From: JAAUSY01 sp964526735
GTDB taxonomy: Bacteria; Chloroflexota; Chloroflexia; Chloroflexales; Chloroflexaceae
Assembly (NCBI GenBank): GCA_964526735.1
Contig: CAZGLO010000009.1
Location: 1 to 64,000, forward strand
Length of the DNA stretch: 64,000 nucleotides
Direction: 5' to 3'
The translations under genes were made by a program, and so were the position numbers. The notes beneath the pieces are model-generated. The model did no database searches, was not told the origin of the DNA, and was given only the letters and a program-made list of their open reading frames with translations. Positions 24,635 to 34,844 of the stretch are shown in pieces. Every line of letters starts with the position of its first letter. Within the stretch, counting starts at the first letter, position 1.

Positions 24635-27600
24635 ATGAAAGCTTGGATACCACAACCAGTGCGTGATGTTGGTCAAGCCCTTGTCGAGTTTGCCCTCGCA
24701 GGGACACTCATCTTTACGTTGCTTTCCGCTTCTGTTGATTTAGGTATGATCTTCTTTATTCAGCAGGCGTTGGGCAATGCCGTTCAAGAAGGGGCGCTCT
24801 TTGCCAGCACCAACTATCATGATTATTTCAACAATGGCAAAGACTATGAAACCAACAAGGCCGCCTTTTTCCAAGCTATCCGCACCCGCACCAGCCACGA
24901 GGCCGGTGAACAAGGTGGGATCGGCTTCATCCGCCTCCGCGACCTCAACTCCAACGGCGTGAACGACGATGTCGAGGGCACTATTGATGAGCTTATTCCC
25001 GTCTCCCTCGTCAGCAAGATCTCGTGCCAAAGCGAAGAAGAACCCGGCTGCTCCTGCCAAACCGGCACAGGTGGCATTTCCGACAACTGCTTTGCTCGCG
25101 TCAAGATACACGCCATCTATGAAATCCAGTTCCCCTTGGCTCCGGTGTTTAAGGAACACGTCTGGCTGCACTCCAACTATATCGTGCCGCTTGACGACTC
25201 CGGCTTCTCACAATTTGAGAGCAACTTCAACGTGACACCAGAGATTTGGACAGTCACCCCGACGCCAAGCATTGAGGGGATGCCAACCGAAACGCCCACC
25301 CCAAGCCCCACTGCCACGCCCATTCCGGTGTGTAGCAACGGCACGGGGAGCTACCTCTCCGACAACGTGGTGAGCGGTGGGTGGCAAGAAACCGACGTGG
25401 GCCGGACAATAGGGGAAGGCTCAGTGACCGATAGCGATGGGCCAGTCAAGCTCTGTGCAGTGGGATATAGTATCGACTCCTTTGATGATAATTTTCTCTT
25501 CGTTAGTCAACAGCGGGCAAACGAGGATGGAGAGAATATTGCATTCGTTGCCAAACTGACCGATTTTGCTAAACCAGACAAAGGTCTGTCCACCTCCACG
25601 AAGACGGGTATTCTGATCCGCACATCAAACGAAGCAGGCTCTCCCTTCGTGATGGTTGCCTACTGGCCCTACTACAAAAAGGTCATCTACCAATACCGCG
25701 ATGAATATGGTAAGTCAGTTAAGGAGGGCGATACCGCGTCGGTCTCCGCGCCATCGAGCAGCAACCCGGTCTGGCTGCGGCTGATGCGCACCAGCAACCG
25801 TATCTACGCTTCATATGCCACGTCATCAAGCAAGCCAGATATGAACAGCTCGGCGTGGAAAGATCTGAATGATAGGAAAGACGACAAATGGCTCGAGATT
25901 AATCATCTCGGCTCCAACGCCCTCTTTGGGGTGGGCATTGCTTCTGGCTATGAACCCAATCCGGTGAACACACCAGATTTTGCCGAGAAGTTCGCAAAGT
26001 CAACCTTTAGCGAGGTCGCATTTGAGGCGATGCCCGATGTTCAGCTTGACTTCGAGGTGCCAACAGACGACCGCCAACCCATCGAAGATCGTGCAGATAC
26101 CAACTTTGAGATCTCGATCAGCGGGGTGGATATCACAGACGTTGCTGAAACGCAATTCCGGTTGTATGATCCAGACGGCGTATTGGCAACTCTCGATGTG
26201 GATGCACCACAGTCTGACCTGTTGCGATATGATGACTTTGCACCCTGCTTCTTTGGAGGGTCGGCTGGTAGCTGCGAGCCGATGGGTGAGGAAGAATATG
26301 GCCGCTTGAGCGACCGCGGCAACGACCGCTGGTATGTCCTTGAAGCCGAAGTGTGGTACTTGGGTGCGCCATACACCATCCAACGTCGCTTCCGCCTCAA
26401 CCCGATGTCGATTGAGTGGGTTGACCCCGATCCAAGCAACCCGCGTTCTGGGGAGACGTATAATAGTGACGATCCCAGTGCCAAGGTGCTTGGCGAGCGG
26501 TTGCACACCCGCTTTGAGTTGGAAGCCTTCGATCCGAAGTATGGCAGAGATAATACCGATGGTATCGGGGCGGCGCTGTTCCGTATCTACGACCCCGATG
26601 GCGATTCAACCGACTTGAATGTCACCGTGTCGGATACTGATGACAAGATTTGCACCTATGGGATGGACGGCAGCGATTGCGCGCCGATGCCAGAAGACGA
26701 CTATGCGACACTGCTGAGTGGAGCACGCTACCGCATCATTGCGCGGGCGGAGTCGGCGGGCGGCAGCGAATGGACAGAATGGCTGCCTTCCCGACACTTC
26801 CAGACTGAGCCAATGGTCATCACGTTTGAGAACCCCGATCCGGCTGACCCGGACGGCGATAACAACGAAATCCAAAACCGTGATGAAACCGCGTTTAAGC
26901 TGGCAGACGCCTATGTGCCCCATATTGGTACGACTACGGGTGATGGGATTGAAAAGGTCGAATTCCAGATCATCGACCCAATGGGCGCATTGCTCTACAG
27001 CAGCGAGGATACGGCCGCTCCCTACTGTGTCTTTGGCGATGACGGCAGCACATGCAACACGATGCCGACCGAAGACGAAAACCCGGGTACGACTATCGAC
27101 TACTTCCGGCTGGTGGGTGGGACATACAAGCTCAGCGCTCGCGGCGTCCAGGCGGACAGCGGTGGCCACACCTCTAGGTGGTATGAGCAAGAGTTCACTG
27201 TCCCCGACTTGAATATCGATATCAAGTTTGTGGACAAGAGCGGCAGCCAAATCACGAATCCTGACCTGGGCATCATCACCGACCGCGAAGCGAAGATGTA
27301 CTTCGAGGTGCAGGCCAAGGAAGAAGGGTCGTCCTCCAACGGTAGCGGCATTGAGCAGGTGGAGATTATGCTGCTCGACAGCGACGGCAACGAAGTGGAG
27401 ATAGACGGCAGTGCGCAGAAGGTCAACGACACGACCGCGCCCTACTATCTCTACGACAGCGCAGATAACATCATGCCGCTTGACATCTATAGCAAGCTCA
27501 AGGCGGGTGATTATACCGTCCGGGCGCGGGCGCAAGACCCGGTGAGCAAGCGATGGTCGCAAAATGTGGAGCTGACCTTCACCATCCCGTCGGTCTATAT

Positions 27601-29191
27601 GACCTTCATCGACCCAGACTACAACAACCCGAAGGAATATCAGGACGCCAACGACAAGAAGCAGACCGAAACCTACGACGGCGCGATTAAAGTCATCAAA
27701 GACCGCGAAAATACCGCCTTTGAGATCTGTGCCTGCGATCCGCGTTACAATGGTGGGAGCAACGACTGCAACGAGGCCGAACAGAAATGCGTCAACCGGC
27801 CCGACGACATCGACAACTATGAGTTCTTCATCACCGACCCGAACGATAAGGAGGTGACTGAACTGAGCAGTGGTGTCACGGCGCACACGGGCGATCGCAT
27901 CTGTGCCTTTGGCGAATCGGGCAGCGAATGCAAGCAGATGGAAGAGGATCTCTACCGAACCTTGCAGAGCGGTACCTACAAGATCGAGGCGTGGGTGCAG
28001 AACAAGTCCGAGTGGGTGACGCCCAAGATTGCAGCAGAGTTCCGGGTTGAACAACCGCGCATTATGGTCAAGATGTATGACGAAGATGAAGACAATGATG
28101 AGCGGCTGCTGACTGACAATAGCGCAGAGACCGACGATCCCAAGGGCGAGCTGCTTGACGAGCTTGATGTCTACACGGTGGATGATGACGATATCACGCT
28201 GGATGACACGAAATTCTGGGTTGAGGTCTGGACGCCGCACATCGTGGAAGGCGACGACGATCCGACCAACGGCGCGGGTATTCGGAAGGTTGAGTTTGAG
28301 ATCGACCTCCCCGGCGACGAGGACGATGTCGAGGATGAGCTGGGCGCAGATACGATAGATATGGGATCCTTTGAAGAGACCGACGAGAACGGCTTAGAGG
28401 GTAGCTATCAACAGTTCTGTGTCTTCCTCTACAACCCGGATGACTACGGTAGCAGCGACGAGGGAAGCGACTGTGAGCTGCTGTATGAAGATGACAGCAC
28501 CTACACCGCCCAACAGAAGTTCCAGCGCGCCCCCAGCGGCACCTACGAGGTGATAATCAAGGTCACGACGCTGAGCGGTGAGACGTATGAGAAGCAGGTG
28601 GATCTCTTCAAGATCCCCGAAGTGTATATGGACTTCACCTTCTTCCACACCGACCGGCTGACCACGGGGCAGTTGACAACCACCGCGATGGTGGATGCGA
28701 CCACCCTCGTGACCGAAGCGGTGCAGACAGACATTGAAATCGCTGTCTCCGACCCATCTTTCGCCAGCGGGCTGAAGAGCAACCGCGAAAATAGCGGCGA
28801 AGGCGTGTCGGCCATCGAATATGAGCTGTGGAAGGGCAATTTCGACCTCAGCACCGCCTTCATCAGCAAAACCGAAGAATATATCTCAAGCGCGGCCCTT
28901 CCGAAGTCCTTCTGCCCCTTTGGGGAGAAAGCAATCCCGGGGTCGGGCGAAAGCACAACAAGCTGCAACCCGCTCTCGCAAATGACCTTCGATGGGCTTG
29001 AAAAGGGCAGAGACTATACCATAAAAGTGCGGGCACAACAAGAGGATGAGCCATATCGGTGGACAGAGTGGAAAGAAAGGAGCTTCCAAGTTCCTATGCC
29101 CACCCCAACGCCGACCGTGCCGATTACCGACACAACACCAACATCACCAACGGCTCGCTATATGCCCGCTCCCGAGAGAAGTATGAGATAA
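24635..29191 (+). CDS. TadE/TadG-like pseudopilin with a giant repetitive ectodomain
   Basis: 1518 residues, against about 150-200 for ordinary TadE. The N-terminus has the pilin-like segment VGQALVEFALAGTLIF with its Glu. After a Thr/Pro linker, residues about 228-455 resemble a concanavalin-fold DUF1349/LamG-like domain (KTGILIRTSNEAGSPFVMV; WLRLMRTSNRIYASYATS). Seven related modules of about 130-150 residues follow, beginning near residues 466, 587, 730, 863, 989, 1145 and 1331. Each typically has an opening V/I-x-F-x-x-P-D strand, D-R-x-x-T-x-F-E, a paired-Cys loop (CTYGMDGSDCAPM, CAFGESGSECKQM) and G-x-Y-x-I-x-A-x-A-Q. The C-terminus is Thr/Pro-rich. AGAGG lies shortly before the ATG. 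It may form the tip or shaft of a decorated pilus. Confidence 0.8.
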   Translation: MKAWIPQPVRDVGQALVEFALAGTLIFTLLSASVDLGMIFFIQQALGNAVQEGALFASTNYHDYFNNGKDYETNKAAFFQAIRTRTSHEAGEQGGIGFIRLRDLNSNGVNDDVEGTIDELIPVSLVSKISCQSEEEPGCSCQTGTGGISDNCFARVKIHAIYEIQFPLAPVFKEHVWLHSNYIVPLDDSGFSQFESNFNVTPEIWTVTPTPSIEGMPTETPTPSPTATPIPVCSNGTGSYLSDNVVSGGWQETDVGRTIGEGSVTDSDGPVKLCAVGYSIDSFDDNFLFVSQQRANEDGENIAFVAKLTDFAKPDKGLSTSTKTGILIRTSNEAGSPFVMVAYWPYYKKVIYQYRDEYGKSVKEGDTASVSAPSSSNPVWLRLMRTSNRIYASYATSSSKPDMNSSAWKDLNDRKDDKWLEINHLGSNALFGVGIASGYEPNPVNTPDFAEKFAKSTFSEVAFEAMPDVQLDFEVPTDDRQPIEDRADTNFEISISGVDITDVAETQFRLYDPDGVLATLDVDAPQSDLLRYDDFAPCFFGGSAGSCEPMGEEEYGRLSDRGNDRWYVLEAEVWYLGAPYTIQRRFRLNPMSIEWVDPDPSNPRSGETYNSDDPSAKVLGERLHTRFELEAFDPKYGRDNTDGIGAALFRIYDPDGDSTDLNVTVSDTDDKICTYGMDGSDCAPMPEDDYATLLSGARYRIIARAESAGGSEWTEWLPSRHFQTEPMVITFENPDPADPDGDNNEIQNRDETAFKLADAYVPHIGTTTGDGIEKVEFQIIDPMGALLYSSEDTAAPYCVFGDDGSTCNTMPTEDENPGTTIDYFRLVGGTYKLSARGVQADSGGHTSRWYEQEFTVPDLNIDIKFVDKSGSQITNPDLGIITDREAKMYFEVQAKEEGSSSNGSGIEQVEIMLLDSDGNEVEIDGSAQKVNDTTAPYYLYDSADNIMPLDIYSKLKAGDYTVRARAQDPVSKRWSQNVELTFTIPSVYMTFIDPDYNNPKEYQDANDKKQTETYDGAIKVIKDRENTAFEICACDPRYNGGSNDCNEAEQKCVNRPDDIDNYEFFITDPNDKEVTELSSGVTAHTGDRICAFGESGSECKQMEEDLYRTLQSGTYKIEAWVQNKSEWVTPKIAAEFRVEQPRIMVKMYDEDEDNDERLLTDNSAETDDPKGELLDELDVYTVDDDDITLDDTKFWVEVWTPHIVEGDDDPTNGAGIRKVEFEIDLPGDEDDVEDELGADTIDMGSFEETDENGLEGSYQQFCVFLYNPDDYGSSDEGSDCELLYEDDSTYTAQQKFQRAPSGTYEVIIKVTTLSGETYEKQVDLFKIPEVYMDFTFFHTDRLTTGQLTTTAMVDATTLVTEAVQTDIEIAVSDPSFASGLKSNRENSGEGVSAIEYELWKGNFDLSTAFISKTEEYISSAALPKSFCPFGEKAIPGSGESTTSCNPLSQMTFDGLEKGRDYTIKVRAQQEDEPYRWTEWKERSFQVPMPTPTPTVPITDTTPTSPTARYMPAPERSMR

Positions 29192-29460
29192 TATCCAACG
29201 GGAGAGTAAACTCAGTAGAGGAGGTAGTGCAAAAACAAAAAAACATGCTGATACGACAGGATATGACCGCACACGGATTATATGGGTAACAACATATACC
29301 GAATACTGTAGGCCAGTCATCGATAGTCTCACTTTATCTCACTCGATGAAGTTGCTATGAAGCTTGTGAGAAAACCGTGACGATACTCCGATGATTGAGA
29401 TGTACGGATATTGAGTTCAGAAACGAAATTGGTTCGTTTCGTGAGGAGGAATTTCGAGCT

Positions 29461-32400
29461 ATGAGTAAGCACACACACGTTCTGAGAGCAAAAGCACAAA
29501 GCATACCAGTGATTGCTCTGGTGATTGTCGTGGTGTTTGCTATGGTGGGGTTGGCAGTTGATGTCAACAATACCTTTGCGAAGCAAAACGAGGTTGTTCG
29601 GGCAGCAAAAGCTTCCTCTACTGCCGCAATGAACACGTACGTGAAAGACGAGAACGTCAAAAACGGACGTATTCGCGCTGTGGTGGAAAGCGTTCTGACC
29701 GAGAATAACATTACCATAGCAGCCGACCGACAAAACCCACAGCCCGGCGAACGGGCAGTGTATATCTATTACCTCAACAGCGACGGTGAGGTGGTTGGTG
29801 ATGCCTACGAAGGCAAATCCGACGATCCGCCCCCAGACGCAACCGAAAGCATCCGCGTTCGGCTGGATGGGAAAGTGGACACCTTCTTCGCTCGTGTGGT
29901 GGGGACAGAATCACTGCCTGTCGGATCTGATGGGGTTGCCATCAAGGTTACCTGTACCGAAGGCGTGTACCCGATTGCCATCAACGAAGACGTGATCAAG
30001 GATGCGGCATCGGGGTCGTTCAACAACCCAGATGAGAAGTTCAAGTGGAACATCTACATCCCTGGGATCGACATGAACAAGCGCCACGACAAGAAACTGG
30101 TGCAGAGTGGCCCGGTGAACAACGACTTCATCTTCGTGTCGTGGAACTCCAGCATGGATTTGGCTGAGATGTTTGAAGGGCGGGGCAACCTGGCCGAAAA
30201 CTTCTCCGAAGCCTCACCAGGTGATGTGGATGTCTACAACCCGGGGATGTTGGATCCAGGCAAGGACTACGTTCGCCGCTACGATGGCAGTGTGTCTGAG
30301 AGCACGTTGAAGGCCTCCTTCGACCAGCTCAAAAACAACAATGTTTTGATGACCCTGCCCATCTACGAACGGGATGACAAAGGGTACAAGATTGTGGGGA
30401 TGGGAACGTTCCTGCCCTACGATGTTGAGGTTAAGGAAGACGGCACATGGGGGTTTGACCTGGTCTTCATCGGTGAAGCCGAAGAATGTACCAAGGTCGT
30501 TGCGACGTTGCCAGAATTGACGCCCATCGCGACATCAACCCCAATCGAAACACCGCCGCCCGACCCAACGGATACGCCTATCCCAAGCGAGACGCCGACT
30601 CCGATGCCGACCAACACGGCGGAGCCGACCGATACCCCGTCTCCCACGACCACTCCTCCGCCGACGGACACGTCTGTGCCGCCGACAACCACGGCTGAGC
30701 AACCACGTGACACGACGGTGCCAGAGGATGAGACCGAAACGTCCGTCCCGCCAACACCGGTGCCTCCAAAGGATACCCCGGTTTCCGAGGAACCAACGGA
30801 CGAACCCGCCGAAGAACCGACGGACGAACCCGCCGAAGACCCGACGGATGAACCCGCCGAAGACCCGACGGACGAACCCGCCGAAGACCCGACGGACGAA
30901 CCCGCCGAAGAACCGGATACTATTCCTGAGATTACGCCTATCCCGACGGACACGCCGGTGTTAGAGCCGACCGTCGACGCGACGGCAACGGCTGTCTCAG
31001 AGAATGAGACCGCGACCGCCGTTGTTGTTGAAACATCCACGGCTGAAGAAGAAGCCACTGCCACGAGTGTCGCAGAAGCCACCGCCACGACTGAGGCGGG
31101 AGATGCGACGGCAACAACTGAGGCCGAAGAAGAAGCAACCGCCACGAGCGTTGCAAACGTGACCGCGACCGCCGAATCGGAAGACGCAACGGCTACGACT
31201 GAGGCGGAAGACGCCACAGCAACCGCCGAAGCTGTCCCAAGTGAGGAACCGGAAGTCTCTCCGACCGCCACTCCAGAGCACGACTGGGAAAACGTCACCG
31301 ACGAATACCAGTACCTCTGTGAGGAAGAGTATGTGGTCGTGAATGGTACTGGTCTCAAAGGCCAAACGAGCGCGACCTTGTCGGGTATCCCCGCCGACGC
31401 CATCTGGACAAACCTCCAGGTTGGTGGTGCCGGGTTCCGCGCACAGGATCCCGCCGGTAAGGCTCCGCCCGAATCGTTGACCTTCTCTATGGGTGGCCAC
31501 ACCTATGAGACGGCTGCACCAGCCCGCGCTGACGGCACCGGCAATATGACCGATATTGCCCTTAAGTGGCTGTCGCGAGGCGGCTGGGATGGCGACTACT
31601 ACCGCTGGCGCAGCATGATGGGCTTCCGCGTTGAGGTGGCCGGTGTTCCCGGCGAGACCACCGCAGACGTGAGCTTGGTTGATCCTGAAGGGTCAGCAGA
31701 AGGCTTCGCCGCCTACTCACTCGTCCCGGCGGAAGATCAATACACCGGCTCATTCGCCACCATGCTCGGCTATGCATGGGGTGGAGATGCCAACACAGGT
31801 AACTTTGGCGTTGGGCCTGTTGAGTTGACCCTCGACTTGCCTGAGCCGATGCGAGCAACGATGGATGTGGACGTGGTTGCCGTGGTGATAGAGAAAGATC
31901 CACGCACCTCCAGCGACCAACGCACCGCATTAGTCCGCGCATCTGCGGGTGGAGTCACCAGCGACGATGTTGTGCTGACCGACCCAGAGATGAACAAGAT
32001 CAACATCGTTGAGTTCACCGTGACAGATGTGCCAGCAGGTGCTGATAGCGTGACGGTGATCGTCGAATCGCCCAGCGGTGAGGGCCGCAGCTTCAAGGAA
32101 AGCGGTGACTCCGTCTTCCTGCTTGGTGCTGCTGTTCGCCACGACTGCGTGACCGAGGGCGAAGTCGTCGAAGAAGAAGAGGAAGTGGTGGACGAGGCCG
32201 CCACGGCAGAGGCTGAGGCCGACGAAACGGCAACGGCGATCGTGGAGGAAGAAGCCGAGCAGACCGCCACGGCACAAGCTGCGACCGAGCAGACCGCCAC
32301 GGCGCAAGCTGAGCTCGACCAGACCGCCACGGCACAAGCTATCACCGAACGCACGGCTATCGCAGAGGAAGAAGCTGAGCAGACCGCCACGGCGCAAGCT

Positions 32401-34516
32401 GAGCTCGACCAAACTGCCACGGCACAAGCTGAAGCGAACGAGACTGCTACGGCAGAGATGCAAGAAGCCACCGCAACAGCACAAGCTGAGCTCAACCAGA
32501 CCGCCACGGCGCAAGCTGAGCTCGACCAGACCGCCACGGCGCAAGCTGCTGCTGAGCGCACGGCCATCGCAGAGGAAGAAGCTGAGCAGACCGCCACGGC
32601 GCAAGCTGAGCTCGACCAAACTGCCACGGCACAAGCCTTCGCAGATGAGACTGCCACGGCACAGGCTGAAGAAGTCACTGCCACGGCACAGGCTGAAGCG
32701 GACGAAACCGCCACGGCGCAAGCTATCGTGGATGAGACCGCTACGGCAGAGATGCAAGAAGCCACCGCCACGGCACAAGCCGAGCGCGAGACGATGACGG
32801 CAGTTGTTGAAGAGGCCACCGCCGAAGCCATTGAGCGGGTGACCGCCACGGCACAGGCACAAGCCAATGAGACGGCCACTGCCGAAGCCATTGAGCCAAC
32901 GCCTACTCCAGAAATGCCAACCGTGACCGTTCCAGTGACCGGCTCCATTGAGTACATCTGTGAAGCCGTCGAAGTGGGAATGTCCGGTGCTGGTATGAAG
33001 GTTAGCGCACTGAACGACTACGACCTCCGCGAGAAGGCGGTTAGCGTCCCAGAAGGCGCGATATGGTCGATGGTTCAGCTTGGCGGTCGTGTCATGCGAA
33101 CGGATGTCCCCGACGCCGTTACCTTCTTGCGCGACGGCAGCGAGATAGCAGTGTCCGGCGCGACCCGAACCGCGAAGTACGCCAGCTCCAACTGGATGGA
33201 AGGCTACACCTTCGAGATTGAGGGGCAAGCAGGCCATACCTACTCGCTTGAGACCACCTCTGGTACCGTGGACAGCACTACAGCGTACTACGTTGCAGGC
33301 GACAGCACTGCCTCAACCGAAGCGTTGGTTGCCTACTACGGCCTCCAGACCGAAGCAGACCGCACAGGTGCAGGCGGAACGTTCCTCGACTTCGCGTGGG
33401 GTGGACGCTCTGACACACCGTCGGCCGTGATGAACATCACGCTCCCAGAAGCGTTGCCAGTTGCACGTGACATCCGCGTCAAGGCAGCGATTATGGAGAA
33501 AGACCCGCGAACCGACGAAGACCAACGGATCTTGGTGCTCCGTGCCCGGGCCGGTGGCGTTTCGGTGGAGAAGATCATCACTGATCCAACCGCAGACACC
33601 TACCAGCTCAACATGGAATCCATCACCATCCCGAACGTCCCAGCCGGTACGTCAGTGGTCGAGGTGGAGCTCTACTCGCCCAACAGCGTTGGGAGGGACC
33701 AATTCAGTGTGCCGAACGTCAAAGAGCCGCAATACCCGGCCTACGGCGACTCCGGCTACCTGCTTGGTGCCATCGCTTCGTACGAGTGTCCTGCTCCGGG
33801 CGAAGAGCCTGAGCCGGTTGAAGAACCTGAGCCGGTTGAAGAGCCCACGGCAGTTCCTGAGCCAACCGAAGAGCCCACGGCAGTGCCTGAGCCAACCGAA
33901 GAGCCCACGGCAGTGCCTGAGCCGACTGAAGAGCCCACGGCAGTGCCTGAGCCAACCGAAGAGCCCACGGCAGTGCCTGAGCNNNNNNNNNNNNNNNNNN
34001 NNNNNNNNNNNNNNNNNNNNNNNNNNNNNNNNNNNNNNNNNNNNNNNNNNNNNNNNNNNNNNNNNNNNNNNNNNNNNNNNNNCAACCGAAGAGCCAGAGA
34101 CTCCTGCGCCTGAACCAACCTCTATCGTCCTGGAGAACGGGTACGAAGTGACCTATGTCTCCTACGAAGAGGAAGAGGACGGCACGCAGCTGTGGACGTA
34201 CGAGATTGATCGTAACACATCGCGGAAAGCGTTGAGCAACTGGCTGGTCCAGGTGCCCGCGAGCTGCGGCGGCGAATCGACCGTCGTGACCGCGCCATCC
34301 TACCCTGGTGGGTTGCAGTGGATTGATCAAGACACGAACGATCCGAACGCTGGCTTCACAGGCAGCAAGTGGGAGAACTACCCTGAAGACTACACGACTG
34401 GCACCTACGTGGTGCGCGTGGAGGGGAACGTGGCCATTGGCACAACCCAGGTCTTCGCCAAGGGTGGTACCAACACAGGCACAGGTTCCTTGCCAGGGCC
34501 GGTCTGTGCTCCGTAA
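29461..34516 (+). CDS. TadG-like pseudopilin with large low-complexity and Cys-bounded domains (interrupted by an assembly gap)
   Basis: The N-terminal helix (SIPVIALVIVVVFAMVGLAVDVNN) fits the TadG/TadE-like Flp-assembly family. Next come a folded domain (to about residue 345), a Pro/Thr/Glu-rich stalk with an 8-residue repeat (DEPAEDPT), a first ~280-residue Cys-bounded domain (31306-32148), a decapeptide repeat tract (QTATAQAELD), a second copy of the domain (32944-33789), then EEPTAVPEPT repeats running into the N gap. After the gap a ~140-residue C-terminal domain continues to the stop at 34516. The frame differs by one across the gap, expected for a fixed-size gap of unknown length, so I treat both sides as one gene. 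The start is Met at 29461; GAGGAGG lies 11 bases upstream, a longish spacing. Probably a surface-exposed stalk protein. Confidence 0.7.
30799..30912 (+). repeat. 24-bp tandem repeat coding DEPAEDPT
   Basis: About five near-identical 24-base units coding the octapeptide DEPAE(D/E)PT lie in the acidic, Pro-rich stalk of the TadG-like protein. Confidence 0.75.
32256..32790 (+). repeat. 30-bp tandem repeat coding QTATAQAELD
   Basis: About sixteen decapeptide units, QTATAQA followed by three variable residues (ELD, ATE, ITE, EAN), with occasional nine-residue variants (TATAEMQEA) and RTAIAEEEAE units. They form an Ala/Thr/Glu-rich, probably helical or rod-like spacer between the two Cys-bounded domains. 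Confidence 0.8.
33841..33982 (+). repeat. 30-bp tandem repeat coding EEPTAVPEPT
   Basis: Nearly perfect 30-base units (about five before the gap) coding EEPTAVPEPT run directly into the N tract and reappear as CAACCGAAGAG after it. The true copy number is unknown. Confidence 0.85.
33983..34082. other. assembly gap of 100 N
   Basis: Exactly 100 N, a common placeholder for a gap of unknown size. The flanks are the same 30-bp repeat, so the assembler most likely failed on the tandem array. The real length of the gene is therefore not known. Confidence 0.95.
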
Positions 34517-34637
34517 GGGTGAACGACTCGCTCGTTCAGGATTTCCCTCCCCCACTCATTTCGGTGGGTGGGGAGGGGGAACCCTCTCCCAATAGTACGT
34601 ACGTTAAGACAACGCACAAACCAGTAAGGTAAACCAG

Positions 34638-34685
34638 ACCGGGTTGCAGCGGAGGCTTTGTTCTCCAAAGCACCCGGTTCTTTTG
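34638..34685 (+). terminator. Rho-independent terminator after the TadG-like gene
   Basis: A two-part stem (ACCGGGT/ACCCGGT outside, GCTTTG/CAAAGC inside with a TTCTC loop) is followed by TCTTTTGTCT. It lies in the 328-base interval before the kelch/Calx-beta gene. A second small hairpin (TGAACGA/TCGTTCA) lies just past the stop near 34520-34540. Confidence 0.65.
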
Positions 34686-34844
34686 TCTACTCTCAACACG
34701 CTCTCTGCGCACACAAAATAACCAATACATCACGTTTACAAGAGAAATCTCGTTACTCAGGAGATCCCCCTCACTCAGGGGTGCGATCCATGCCCTGGAC
34801 TATCCAAGTGGACTATCCAAGAACGTTTTTAGGAGGATTCCACC

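Noticed and set aside
33461..34516. Separate gene or true frameshift around the N tract
   Set aside because: The frame change is explained by a fixed 100-base placeholder, and the sequence on both sides codes the same EEPT repeat in the respective frames.
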